This document shows positions 45,840-54,346 of a DNA stretch of 64,000 nucleotides, one piece after another. The notes beneath the pieces were generated by a model. That model saw only the letters and a program-made list of their open reading frames with translations, was not told the origin of the DNA and did not search any database. The stretch covers positions 1 through 64,000 of the forward strand of contig SIAR01000001.1 of the NCBI GenBank assembly GCA_009691705.1, read 5' to 3'. The DNA is from Phycisphaerales bacterium (GTDB lineage Bacteria; Planctomycetota; Phycisphaerae; Phycisphaerales; SM1A02). A program made the position numbers and the translations under genes. Position 1 is the stretch's first letter; each line of letters starts with the position of its first letter.

Positions 45840-47690
45840 ATGCTTACCTCGCTCTATCTCGCAACCGAACTTTTTCTACTTCAAAAGGGATCTGGTGACG
45901 CCGTTATCTCTGAACTAAAGCAAGACGCGGTCTTGGTCATCCGAGAAAGAGTCGAAGCGGGAGAGAGTGAGCGGCTCTCTGTGAGCACGCCGTTCTCAGC
46001 CGCTGGAATGCCTCCAGTGGGACTAGCTGAACTTCGGGCGATGGTGCAGCGATCCGCTGAGGTTGCTGATCGCCCCGCACTCTCGTTCATTGTTGATGAG
46101 ACCATTGGAGGTGAACCCAAGATTTTCAAGGGTGATGGGGACGAAGGCGGGATCGCTGGCCTCGACCTTGCATTCGACATCCAGTTTTCGGTGACGACTG
46201 ATTCGGCAATTCCCTCAGCCCAACTAGCAGAGTTCACCCAGGCTCTCGCCGATGTGGAGACGTATCTGGAATCGCAAATCGCGTCAGAAAACGTGACGCT
46301 GGTTTTTGAGATTGGATACGTGCCACTCAATCCCGGTCGACTTGGAGTGACGACGTGTCACTATTCAGTCGAACAGTACGAAACGATCGGTCAGGCAATC
46401 GTCTCGGCCGCCGATCTAGATGATGTTCAGTGCATGCCCGTGGCCACGACTGCGCCTGTGCGATACAGCGGAGTATCGATCGCAGTGACCCCTGAGAACC
46501 GCGTGTTTCTCCTTCGCTCTCTCAAGAAGGCGCTTGGAATTGCTGATGGCGGTGGACTTGGTGTGCCAACAACGGAGGGACGCATCACCATGAATTCGGC
46601 AATACAGTGGGACTTCGACCCATCCGATGGACTGACCATCGGCACGACCCTGCTCTACTCGTTTCAAGATCACCTGATTCGCGAACTCCTTCAGGGGCTT
46701 GGTTTCGTCGCCGGTGCAGACTTTCTGGTGCGTGATTGCACGATGATGGACCTGATTCGCTTTCAACGCGACGTCACCGACGAGCAGTGGCTCATCAACA
46801 GCAACACTGATGTCTTTGGTCCACCTCACCCTCCCGCTGCGGTCACCTGCGCTCAATTCTCAGCCATAGTGATTGGATTCATTAACGGTGGACAGCAGTT
46901 CCCGGGTTGGGCTCTTGATTACAACCCCGGACTCAATCGTGCCGCGATCGATGAGTACGCCGCGGTGCTGCTTGCCGCTGGCCAAGGTGCCGACATCGCC
47001 GCTGCTCGTGTGCTGGCGAGTACTGAAATGCTCACCGATGCGGGTGGACCAACGCCAACCCGCTACATGACCGACCAGATGTGCGGCAAACTCAACCTGT
47101 TTACTGGGCTTCCTGAGAGTGCATCTCAAGGCAACGTATTCGACGATGCGAGGCTCCCCGTGGCCGCGATCCCAGCGAACCAGAAGACCGCGTACCCCGA
47201 CGGGGCAACTCAGTCGCTCAAGTCCGTTACGGTGGGAGCGATCGCTGCGACCACTCGGTGCATCGCCGTCGATTTTCGTGAGAAGTCGTACACGCTAACA
47301 ACCGGGGTCACAGTGGTTGAGTTTCGCGGCGCGATGCCGCGCACTGTTGCTCGTAACACGCAATCAGACGCTTCAATCATAAATTTCCTTCAGGACACCG
47401 CGCGCCTGCCGAGTGACTTTGAGCTCGAGATGTTCGACGGATCGCCAGTGCGCGCATGCTTTATTTTGCAGAACGAACTCGCACCTGTTGGAACACGCTG
47501 CATCATGGGGGAGTCAATCGGCAAGGGAGTGACTTTTTACAGTCGTAACGCGCTGAACTCGTATGTGGCGCCACTGGGATTGCAACCAGATTTCGTCACG
47601 AGACGCGAACTGCTGCTTCTTGACACTCTGGGGTGGAAGATGACCGCAGCAGTGCTTGATGCGACTGACGAGGGTGATACGACCCACTGA
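45840..47690 (+). CDS. Inactivated metalloprotease-like protein (zinc motif lost)
   Basis: 616 residues. The layout recalls the secreted metalloproteases that NCBI groups as NF038122 (recalled, not checked): a beta-rich N-terminal half, a zinc helix, a 'DLxRF' block, and an end of 'xLLLDTLGW'. At the place of the zinc helix it has 'HLIRELLQGLGFVAGADF', where the family has HEIGHALGF: His to Arg at 281 and His to Gln at 285, with the Glu kept. The following 'CTMMDLIRFQRD' fits the family. So the fold seems kept but zinc binding lost. No convincing signal peptide: the N-terminus 'MLTSLYLATELFLLQKGSG' is only weakly hydrophobic. It starts 33 bp after the active metalloprotease gene. Confidence 0.65.
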   Translation: MLTSLYLATELFLLQKGSGDAVISELKQDAVLVIRERVEAGESERLSVSTPFSAAGMPPVGLAELRAMVQRSAEVADRPALSFIVDETIGGEPKIFKGDGDEGGIAGLDLAFDIQFSVTTDSAIPSAQLAEFTQALADVETYLESQIASENVTLVFEIGYVPLNPGRLGVTTCHYSVEQYETIGQAIVSAADLDDVQCMPVATTAPVRYSGVSIAVTPENRVFLLRSLKKALGIADGGGLGVPTTEGRITMNSAIQWDFDPSDGLTIGTTLLYSFQDHLIRELLQGLGFVAGADFLVRDCTMMDLIRFQRDVTDEQWLINSNTDVFGPPHPPAAVTCAQFSAIVIGFINGGQQFPGWALDYNPGLNRAAIDEYAAVLLAAGQGADIAAARVLASTEMLTDAGGPTPTRYMTDQMCGKLNLFTGLPESASQGNVFDDARLPVAAIPANQKTAYPDGATQSLKSVTVGAIAATTRCIAVDFREKSYTLTTGVTVVEFRGAMPRTVARNTQSDASIINFLQDTARLPSDFELEMFDGSPVRACFILQNELAPVGTRCIMGESIGKGVTFYSRNALNSYVAPLGLQPDFVTRRELLLLDTLGWKMTAAVLDATDEGDTTH

Positions 47691-47735
47691 ACTTTTTTTG
47701 AGGTACCCGCAGAGGCGCTTCTTGGCCTCGCGCCA

Positions 47736-47776
47736 AAAGCCGCTGACGACGGGTTCGTTAGCGGCTTTGTCGTTTT
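47736..47776 (+). terminator. Intrinsic terminator between the two inactivated metalloprotease-like genes
   Basis: AAAGCCGCTGACGA - CGGGT - TCGTTAGCGGCTTT, a 14-bp stem with one G-T pair, followed by GTCGTTTTC. The trailing T run is short but the stem is long; it should end the 42.7-47.7 kb transcript. Confidence 0.75.
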
Positions 47777-47791
47777 CTAACCGGGACGCGT

Positions 47792-47799
47792 GCTATATG
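47792..47799 (+). promoter_or_regulatory. Candidate extended -10 box for the next exoprotein
   Basis: TGCTATATG lies just after the terminator and about 25 bases before the next start codon. TGnTATATG is a plausible extended -10; no clear -35. Confidence 0.3.
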
Positions 47800-47822
47800 T
47801 CCGCTTTTGTTACTCTTGGATC

Positions 47823-49604
47823 ATGCCGAATTCACTTGCAACGTTTTCTCCTGCGATTGTGGTTCTCTGCTCGGGGTTGACCGCCGCCCCGCCGTCGACC
47901 GATGAGGTCCCGACGATTGTCCAATCCTCACCGGTGGTGCACGAGTGGGATTTTCCAGCGCGCGGGGCGAACTTTGGCGAGTCTGGGTCGGTGTGGATTC
48001 CGCTGATGGCTCCCGGCGCACCACAGATGAACCAGAAGCAGTTCGCAGAGTGCGTTTCCCAGATTCAGCGCACCCAAGCGCACGACGAAGTCGACGGCCA
48101 GGAGTTTGTTGTCACGAGCGGCGGCGATGGTGGAATTGCGAGTGGGTCAAATGTCATTTTCACAATCGGTTCGGTTCCTGTCGGCGTCGTGATACCTGTC
48201 ATTGCGGCAACACAACAGGTTGCGAACTATCTAAGCCTGGCGATTCTCACCCCGACGAATATCAACATCAAGTTGCAGTTTCAACCACTCGCCGCGGGAA
48301 TAGTCGCCACCGCAGCGCCGCGCATTTCTAGTCAACCCGTATCCCCTTCGCTCGCCAGCCTCATTAATTCTGGCCATTCAGGATCGCACCTCGACGATGC
48401 CCGTTTTCTCCCCAATCCCCCCGCCCCCTACGGCAGCGGTCCTGCGGCAAATTCTCGGCTTCGCGTTTTTTATTCGGCGTTGCAATCGAACGGAAACAAC
48501 CGCTACACCTCCGAAGATCGCATTTTCTGGACTGCAGCAAATCTGCGCGCAGCGTGGGTCTACACCCTCCCTGCACTCTCAGCATTCGACGGAACGATCA
48601 CCTTTACAACCAGCGCTGGCATCTTTAACAACTACGTGTTTGACCCATCGATCGTGCCATTTCCGGCTGCTGGCACTTCCTATCAGGACTGGCTGATTCG
48701 GGCGACGGCGATCACCATGGGATGGCTCTCAACCATTCAAACAAACCTTGTTGGCGACGTTGCCGTCTTTGACCTTTACCGATTTCGAAACGACATGCTT
48801 GCCGAGAACACAAACGGCATTCAGCCTGGTCCCTCGAGCCCAACCGACTTTGGATACCTCACGCAAGAACCATCGGCATTCAATTCTATTTTCGCAAACG
48901 TCGATTGCGATGACGTGACTCTTGCGATCGAACTCGCAATTGCAAATGCGACGAGTTACTCTGATCCACATCTTGGTTCCTTTGCTCCCGACTACAACCC
49001 CGGCGGGTATCGACAGTTTCGAACACTGCTTGCGTCGAGCGGTCCTTTCGTGACGATCAATGGCCAGTCGGCATTCGTCGCATCAAACTTTGGAACTCCG
49101 CTCGCAGGATTCTCGGCGTACGGCACGGCAGTTCGAAATCAGTTTGGTGGTAGCGGCATCATTGACGATGCCCAACTCGTTCCACCACCGGCGATGGCTC
49201 AGCGCACGCGGTACATCGACTGCAACATGCCCGGCTACGTAACCAATGGCGGCTATTGCTTCTTGATTGATTACAATCCAGTGTTCCCTGGTTACTACGG
49301 TCGCTCGGTTGTCCGCGGTCTCAACCTTCCGGATGGTGAACAGATTCTGAACTTCGTCACAGGACTCAACGGTTCGACGAGCGATAATTCGGGCAGTGGA
49401 GTCGACATGGAAGTTGCCGTGATGGATGACACGAATGCCGTAACTGGATTTCTGCTCAACCCAGCGCCTCCATTTCCACTGACGACTCCGTTCCTAATGG
49501 GTGGCGCGGCAATTCCAAGCGGATTCACCGCGTTCCCAACTTTCTTCTCACCAACCGAACTGAAAGTGCTTGATTCCATTGGTTGGGATGCCCCACAACC
49601 CTAA
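47823..49604 (+). CDS. Second inactivated metalloprotease-like protein
   Basis: 593 residues from the ATG of 'MPNSLATFSPAIVVLC', which begins a signal peptide; the track's start is 11 codons earlier. It has the same layout as the preceding gene, with low identity. At the zinc helix it reads 'WLIRATAITMGWLSTI', where HExxHxxGW would be expected: His293 is Arg, the Glu is Ala, and the second His is Ile. The DLxRF block follows as 'DVAVFDLYRFRND', and the C-terminus ends 'LKVLDSIGWDAP', like the active family. All visible zinc ligands and the catalytic Glu are gone, so it cannot be a protease by that mechanism. Probably a secreted binding protein evolved from one. Its end overlaps pgeF by 17 bp. 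Confidence 0.65.
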   Translation: MPNSLATFSPAIVVLCSGLTAAPPSTDEVPTIVQSSPVVHEWDFPARGANFGESGSVWIPLMAPGAPQMNQKQFAECVSQIQRTQAHDEVDGQEFVVTSGGDGGIASGSNVIFTIGSVPVGVVIPVIAATQQVANYLSLAILTPTNINIKLQFQPLAAGIVATAAPRISSQPVSPSLASLINSGHSGSHLDDARFLPNPPAPYGSGPAANSRLRVFYSALQSNGNNRYTSEDRIFWTAANLRAAWVYTLPALSAFDGTITFTTSAGIFNNYVFDPSIVPFPAAGTSYQDWLIRATAITMGWLSTIQTNLVGDVAVFDLYRFRNDMLAENTNGIQPGPSSPTDFGYLTQEPSAFNSIFANVDCDDVTLAIELAIANATSYSDPHLGSFAPDYNPGGYRQFRTLLASSGPFVTINGQSAFVASNFGTPLAGFSAYGTAVRNQFGGSGIIDDAQLVPPPAMAQRTRYIDCNMPGYVTNGGYCFLIDYNPVFPGYYGRSVVRGLNLPDGEQILNFVTGLNGSTSDNSGSGVDMEVAVMDDTNAVTGFLLNPAPPFPLTTPFLMGGAAIPSGFTAFPTFFSPTELKVLDSIGWDAPQP

Positions 49605-50301
49605 GTCGCTCTCATTAAACCCGGGATGGGAGTCTTCTCGCTTCGTTGAGCGCAGGATCGCGCACTGGTTCTCATCACGCGAAACACCATCCGCGCTGTG
49701 GATCGCTCAGCATCTGGCTGGTTGCGATGCGCGTCCTGCACGGGTGCGGCAAGTGCACGGTGGCCGCTGCGTCCTGGCAAGCGCATGCATGGGCGAGACT
49801 TTGCTCGAGGCAGATGCCATCATCTCAAACGATCCGCTGACCGTTCCAATGGTGTCGACGGCGGATTGTGTGCCAGTGCTTGTCGTCTGCACCGCCTCGC
49901 GCAGTTGCGCAGCAATACATGCGGGATGGCGTGGCATCGCCGCGAACATTGTGCAGAACACAATCACCGCAATGAAAAATAGTTTCGGCGCCCTGCCAGA
50001 ATCAATGATCGTCGCGATTGGTCCCTGCGCCGGACGAGACCGTTACGAGGTCGGCGAAGAGGTCATCAAGGCTTGGAGCGCGTTGGGTCTCAGTTCTGCA
50101 TTGCATTCACTCCATGCACCCGCAAAGGCAATGGCCGACTGCGCCGCCGCCGTGCGGATGCAGTTCGAAGTCTGCGGCATTCCACCCGATTCGATTGATG
50201 ACAACCCTCCCTGCACAATTTCTGACCTGCGATTTGTGAGTCATCGACGCGAGCCTGAAAATAAACTTCGAATGCTTGCTGCAATCGCGGCGCCGATGTG
50301 A
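49588..50301 (+). CDS. pgeF: Peptidoglycan editing factor PgeF / polyphenol-oxidase (YfiH) family protein
   Basis: 237 residues from the ATG at 'MPHNPKSLSLN', which overlaps the preceding gene by 17 bp; a longer start six codons upstream is possible. DUF152/Cu-oxidase_4 family: 'RVRQVHGGRCVLAS', 'MVSTADCVPVLVV', 'CAAIHAGWRGIAANIVQN', 'IGPCAGRDRYEVGEEV', with the conserved His and Cys metal ligands in place. E. coli YfiH removes mis-inserted residues from peptidoglycan precursors and family members also act as laccases or purine nucleoside phosphorylases. Which applies here is not clear. tRNA-Ser follows after 21 bp. Confidence 0.85.
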   Translation: MPHNPKSLSLNPGWESSRFVERRIAHWFSSRETPSALWIAQHLAGCDARPARVRQVHGGRCVLASACMGETLLEADAIISNDPLTVPMVSTADCVPVLVVCTASRSCAAIHAGWRGIAANIVQNTITAMKNSFGALPESMIVAIGPCAGRDRYEVGEEVIKAWSALGLSSALHSLHAPAKAMADCAAAVRMQFEVCGIPPDSIDDNPPCTISDLRFVSHRREPENKLRMLAAIAAPM

Positions 50302-50303
50302 TT

Positions 50304-50311
50304 GCTACACT
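50304..50311 (+). promoter_or_regulatory. Candidate -10 box for tRNA-Ser(GCT)
   Basis: GCTACACT lies 11 bases before the mature tRNA 5' end, the right distance for a start at or just before the tRNA. It overlaps the pgeF-tRNA junction. The -35 region is poor. The box is identical to the one upstream of the subtilase-like gene. Confidence 0.4.
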
Positions 50312-50322
50312 CGCTGACCGTT

Positions 50323-50413
50323 GGACAGGTGGCCGAGCGGTTGAAGGCGTCGGTTTGCTAAACCGATGTAGGGGCTTATACCCCTACCGTGGGTTCGAAT
50401 CCCGCCCTGTCCG
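50323..50413 (+). tRNA. tRNA-Ser (anticodon GCT)
   Basis: 91 bases with acceptor GGACAGG/CCTGTCC and G discriminator, D-arm with GGCCGAGCGGTTGAAGGC, anticodon stem GGTTT/AAACC around GCT (50357-50359), a long variable arm 'GTAGGGGCTTATACCCCTAC', and T-arm GTGGGTTCGAATCCCGC. The long variable arm and GCT anticodon give serine (AGC/AGU codons). The 3' CCA is not encoded. Confidence 0.95.
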
Positions 50414-50446
50414 TTGTCTCTTTACGTTTGCTGCAAGGTCGATTTC

Positions 50447-51109
50447 ATGGATGGTTTGATCGAACAGCTTCCACGACTCTTCACTGAGCTCGATGTTTTT
50501 TTGAGCGACCTCGTGCGGACCTCTGGGGGATGGACCTATGCGATTTTGTTCTTGATCATCTTCTGCGAAACGGGATTGGTTGTGACTCCCTTTCTACCCG
50601 GAGACAGTTTGCTCTTCGCTCTGGGGGCCATTTGCGCCCGAAAGATTGGCCTCGATCCGTGGATATGCGGAGCAGTCATACTGGTTGCCGCGGTGTGTGG
50701 CGATACGGTCAACTACCACGTTGGGCGGTGGGTTGGTCCGCGGGCATTCACGGGCAAGGTTCCTCTTCTACGCGTTGCATACCTCGAACGCACTCGACAG
50801 TTCTTTGATCGGCACGGTCCCAAGGCTGTCGTGCTGGCGCGATTTGTACCGATCGTGCGCACCTTTGCCCCCTTCTTCGCAGGAGTCGGCAAGATGCACT
50901 TTAGAACATTCATTGGTTACTGCCTAGGCGGAGGAGTGCTGTGGGTTGTGCTGTTGGTGGGGGCGGGATTTGTGTTCGGCGAGATTCCGATTGTGAAGCG
51001 CAACTTTGAGGCGGTCGTCGTTGCGATCGTCGTGATTTCTGTGCTTCCGATCGCAATTGAGTGGTGGCGCAGTCGACGCAAGGCCGTGGGTGGTCGTGGT
51101 GCGCGGTAG
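50447..51109 (+). CDS. DedA-family membrane protein
   Basis: 220 residues from the ATG of 'MDGLIEQLPRLF'; the track's earlier start overlaps the tRNA. Polytopic inner-membrane protein of the DedA/SNARE-associated superfamily, whose members flip lipid carriers such as undecaprenyl phosphate or keep membrane homeostasis. The motif 'CETGLVVTPFLPGDSLLFALGAI' near residue 40 and the later 'ARFVPIVRTFAPFFAGVGKM' (the F/YxGRxxPxxR-like block) are typical. About five hydrophobic segments. It lies downstream of tRNA-Ser and 12 bp before sucC. Specific substrate unknown. Confidence 0.88.
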   Translation: MDGLIEQLPRLFTELDVFLSDLVRTSGGWTYAILFLIIFCETGLVVTPFLPGDSLLFALGAICARKIGLDPWICGAVILVAAVCGDTVNYHVGRWVGPRAFTGKVPLLRVAYLERTRQFFDRHGPKAVVLARFVPIVRTFAPFFAGVGKMHFRTFIGYCLGGGVLWVVLLVGAGFVFGEIPIVKRNFEAVVVAIVVISVLPIAIEWWRSRRKAVGGRGAR

Positions 51110-51121
51110 CATTAGCGACCC

Positions 51122-52327
51122 ATGAAGATTCACGAGTTTCAAGCGCGCGAACTGCTCGACAAAGCTGGTATTCCAGTTCCAAAGAGCACGATGGTTCAAA
51201 GCGTTGACGCCGCCGAGGCGGCAGCGCGCACACTCTTTGCCGGCGGATCGAAGATGGTTGTCGTGAAGGCGCAAGTGCATGCTGGCGGCCGCGGGAAGGC
51301 TGGATTTGTGCGGGTCGTCACGAGTGCCCAAGAGGCGCTCACTGCTGCCGAGTTCATGCTCGGCAATCGCATGATCAGCGCCCAAACTCCCCCCGAGGGA
51401 CTCGAGGTGCAACGCCTGCTAGTGGCCGATGCGGTCGATATCGCTCATGAGTTTTATGCGGCGGTACTGGTTGATCGCGCCCGTCGTACAAACACGTTGA
51501 TCGCGAGCGCTGAGGGCGGCGTCGACATCGAAAAGGTAGCTGCGGAGCGTCCTGATGCGCTCATCAAGCTCGCACTCGATCCAATCATTGGATTGCAACC
51601 CTTTCAGGCGCGCAGTGTCGCGCTCGCTCTTGGCTTCAAGGGCAAGGCAATCGCGCAGGCTGGGCGTGTGTTCGCGAGTCTCTGCGCGCTGCAGCGATCC
51701 ACGGATGCCACTCTGGTTGAAGTGAATCCCCTGGTGCTAACTCCAGCGAGTGCCGCCCATCCAGATGGTCAAGTCATGGCGATCGATGCGAAGTTCGAAT
51801 TCGATGACAGCGCGCTTTTTCGTCACGCAGATATCAGTGCGATGAAAGATCCAAGCGAAGAGAATCCCGCTGAGATTCGTGCTGAATCGTTTGGGCTTTC
51901 ATATGTCGCGCTGGATGGCAACATTGGTTGCCTCGTTAACGGCGCGGGACTCGCAATGAGCACGATGGACATCATCAAGCTGCATGGCGGCGAGCCCGCT
52001 AATTTTCTCGATGTCGGTGGAAGCGCGACTGAAGAGGCAGTAACCGAGGCATTTCGAATCATCTTGAGCGACAATCGCGTGCAAGGTGTGCTCGTCAATA
52101 TCTTTGGTGGCATCATGCAGTGCGATCGAATCGCCCGCGCCATTGTTGGCGCAGCGAAGACGATTGGATTTCGTGTGCCGCTGGTCGTGCGGCTTGAGGG
52201 GACCAACGTTGTGCAGGCGCGGGCGATCCTTGAAGCGGCTCGCGCCGAGATTCCAACGATGCAAACGGCCTCCGATCTCAGTGATGCTGCGGCTAAAATC
52301 GTCAGCGCCGTCACAGTCGCGGCGTAA
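51122..52327 (+). CDS. sucC: Succinyl-CoA ligase, beta subunit
   Basis: 401 residues, normal length. TCA cycle enzyme that makes ATP or GTP from succinyl-CoA, together with SucD. ATP-grasp domain with '[20 protein letters not shown]', and C-terminal '[28 protein letters not shown]' and '[20 protein letters not shown]' are intact. sucD, which almost always follows, is absent; a HAD phosphatase gene comes 7 bp after instead. The alpha subunit must be elsewhere. No Shine-Dalgarno sequence precedes the ATG. Confidence 0.95.
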   Translation: MKIHEFQARELLDKAGIPVPKSTMVQSVDAAEAAARTLFAGGSKMVVVKAQVHAGGRGKAGFVRVVTSAQEALTAAEFMLGNRMISAQTPPEGLEVQRLLVADAVDIAHEFYAAVLVDRARRTNTLIASAEGGVDIEKVAAERPDALIKLALDPIIGLQPFQARSVALALGFKGKAIAQAGRVFASLCALQRSTDATLVEVNPLVLTPASAAHPDGQVMAIDAKFEFDDSALFRHADISAMKDPSEENPAEIRAESFGLSYVALDGNIGCLVNGAGLAMSTMDIIKLHGGEPANFLDVGGSATEEAVTEAFRIILSDNRVQGVLVNIFGGIMQCDRIARAIVGAAKTIGFRVPLVVRLEGTNVVQARAILEAARAEIPTMQTASDLSDAAAKIVSAVTVAA

Positions 52328-52334
52328 GAAACAC

Positions 52335-53042
52335 ATGCTCGTACTGTTTGATATTGACGGGACACTTCTGCGCACGGCTGGGGCTGGCATCGATGCGATG
52401 CTGGCCTGTGCCCGCGAACTCTTTCCAGCACGCACCTTTTCGTTCGACAACGTTTCGATTTCGGGGCGCCTCGACCGATTGATCTGGCGCGACCTCCAGA
52501 CAAACGCGCAGGTCGAACCATCGACCGATCACGATGCGGTGTTTCGGGCGCGGTATGGACACCACCTCGAGCAGGCGTTTCTCGCCGGCGCGCAATCGAT
52601 GCCGCTGCGGGGTGCGCAGGCGCTTGTCGACGAACTTCACAAACGATCCCACGGCGGCGTGGGACTCCTCACAGGAAACTACGAGCACACTGGTCGACTT
52701 AAGGTTGCCAAAGCAGGCTTCTCGCTTGATCCATTTCAGTTCAACGCCTGGGCTGATGATGGATGGCATCGCCGCGACTTGCCGCCGATCGCCATCGCCC
52801 GTTACTGCGTAATGACAGGGCGCGCCATGAGTCCGGCGCAAACTGTGATCATCGGAGATACTCCGCTCGACATCGACTGTGCGCACTTCAATGGATGTCG
52901 AGCGATCGCTGTTGCCACCGGAGCGCACAGCAGCGACGAACTGCAATCGCACACGCCAGACCTTCTCGTGAAGGACCTTGACGATTGGCGCTCAGTCGCG
53001 CAGTGGATTTCAGATCAGACGCAGAGCGAAACGCTGGCTTAG
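52335..53042 (+). CDS. HAD-family phosphatase (phosphoglycolate phosphatase-like)
   Basis: 235 residues from the ATG of '[16 protein letters not shown]'; the track's 83-codon extension lies in sucC in another frame. HAD motif I 'DIDGT' with nucleophile Asp, motif II in 'GVGLLTGNY' (Thr), a Lys near '[10 protein letters not shown]', and motif III '[12 protein letters not shown]'. A helical cap lies between motifs I and II, as in the Gph/PGP group. Probably removes phosphate from a small metabolite; substrate unknown. It starts 7 bp after sucC and converges with a small minus-strand gene, overlapping by 4 bases. Confidence 0.85.
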   Translation: MLVLFDIDGTLLRTAGAGIDAMLACARELFPARTFSFDNVSISGRLDRLIWRDLQTNAQVEPSTDHDAVFRARYGHHLEQAFLAGAQSMPLRGAQALVDELHKRSHGGVGLLTGNYEHTGRLKVAKAGFSLDPFQFNAWADDGWHRRDLPPIAIARYCVMTGRAMSPAQTVIIGDTPLDIDCAHFNGCRAIAVATGAHSSDELQSHTPDLLVKDLDDWRSVAQWISDQTQSETLA

Positions 53043-53347
53043 GAGATTTCGAGAAAGCGCTGCACAGCCATGACATCGGGAATGATGTGTGGCGTGACGC
53101 GCAGAGTGAACTTCGCCCCCAACTCCGCACCAACACAGCGTGTGGCTGGAATGCGAGAGGTCCACATGCGTCCACCACGCTGATTGACCGGATTGTCGCG
53201 ACCGCGGCGCCGAGCAACACGCGTGAGCGTGCGTTGTACCGCAGGTTGAAGGCGCATCAATCGCTCGATCGTCTTGCGATGGCGAGCTTCGAGGGGCACT
53301 TTCTTTACAGAAATGGTGACAGTTGTTCCAGCGGTCAATGCAGTCAT
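53039..53347 (-). CDS. Small basic conserved-looking hypothetical protein
   Basis: 102 residues from the ATG of 'MTALTAGTTVTISVKKVPLE', preceded by TTGGAG at good distance; the track's longer start is less likely. Basic: 'RHRKTIERLMRLQPAVQRTLTRVARRRGRDNP' is strongly cationic and could bind RNA. I do not recognise the family with certainty. It follows the beta-hydroxyacid dehydrogenase gene after 43 bp and overlaps the HAD gene tail to tail by 4 bases. Codon use looks like its neighbours, so it is probably a real gene. Confidence 0.55.
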   Translation of the reverse strand: MTALTAGTTVTISVKKVPLEARHRKTIERLMRLQPAVQRTLTRVARRRGRDNPVNQRGGRMWTSRIPATRCVGAELGAKFTLRVTPHIIPDVMAVQRFLEIS

Positions 53348-53390
53348 ATTGAGCTCCAAAAGAGAGGGCGGAGGGTACACAAAGGCCCTC

Positions 53391-54272
53391 TCAAACGCAA
53401 CCGCGCTCATAGTGCAGAAACAGTCCATGCGTGCCACGCTCGCCGAGATTGCCATCCTGAGCCATCCGATAGAGCCTTTCGGCGAGTTCTAGCCCGGGTA
53501 GTTGCAACCCGCTCTGTCGGCACTCCGCGAGGGCGATGCCGAGGTCTTTGACGAAGTGATCGATAAGAAAACCAGGTGCGAAGTCGCCGCGGATGATTCG
53601 CGGCGCGAGGTTTGCGAGCGACCAGCTCCCGGCGGCTCCCGCTGACACCGACTCGAGAAGTTTCGCAGCATCGAGGCCGGTTGCGCGGGCGAAGATCAGT
53701 GCCTCACAGATTCCGATCATCGTCGATGCAATCAAGATCTGATTGGCGATCTTGGCCTGCTGTCCACAGCCCGCTCCCCCTTGGTGCACGATCGTCTTTC
53801 CCATTAGCCCAAAAAGCGGTCGCGCTGAGTCGAAAGCCTCGACCGATCCGCCGACAAGAATCGAGAGGGTCGCATTGCGAGCCCCGATATCGCCTCCGGT
53901 CACAGGAGCATCGAGGGACGCAACTCCGCGGCCTCGAGCGGCCTCGTCGATCTTGCGGGCGAGCGCGGGGCGGCTGCTCGTCATATCGACCATCAATGCC
54001 GGCGGGCTAGCCGCCGCGAGCGTTCCGCTCTTGCCAAGGTAAACCTCTTCAACATCGCTGGGCATACTCACCATCGAGAAGAGCACGTCCTGCTCGTGGG
54101 CGGTCGCCGCTGGTGTCTCCCCCCACTGTGCGCCGCGGTCGAGCAGCGAGCGCGCACTGGCCGGTGTGCGCGTGTGAATCGTCACCGTGTGACCGGCATC
54201 CATCAAGTGACCGACCATTGAAGAGCCCATCACTCCACAGCCGATCCATCCAATGCGCTTTGTGGTTTGCAT
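53391..54272 (-). CDS. NAD(P)-dependent beta-hydroxyacid dehydrogenase (GarR/3-hydroxyisobutyrate family)
   Basis: 293 residues. N-terminal Rossmann fold 'WIGCGVMGSSMVGHLMDAGH' with 'IHTRTPASA' after the second strand (Arg suggests NADP), substrate-binding 'DAPVTGGDIGARNATLSILVGG', catalytic 'GAGCGQQAKIANQILIAS' with its Lys, and a helical C-terminal domain 'DFAPGFLIDHFVKDLGIAL'. Family members reduce tartronate semialdehyde, succinic semialdehyde or methylmalonate semialdehyde. The substrate cannot be predicted here. Divergent from moxR across 74 bp. Confidence 0.88.
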   Translation of the reverse strand: MQTTKRIGWIGCGVMGSSMVGHLMDAGHTVTIHTRTPASARSLLDRGAQWGETPAATAHEQDVLFSMVSMPSDVEEVYLGKSGTLAAASPPALMVDMTSSRPALARKIDEAARGRGVASLDAPVTGGDIGARNATLSILVGGSVEAFDSARPLFGLMGKTIVHQGGAGCGQQAKIANQILIASTMIGICEALIFARATGLDAAKLLESVSAGAAGSWSLANLAPRIIRGDFAPGFLIDHFVKDLGIALAECRQSGLQLPGLELAERLYRMAQDGNLGERGTHGLFLHYERGCV

Positions 54273-54346
54273 CGACGCGAGAATACGATTGAATTATGCT
54301 AATCAGGGCGTTCGAACCACAATGAATCGGACAACGTACTAACAGG

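Noticed and set aside
51101-51121. Leaderless promoter for sucC from TAGCAT just before the start codon
   Set aside because: No -35-like element and the gene lies only 12 bp after the DedA gene; read-through is simpler.
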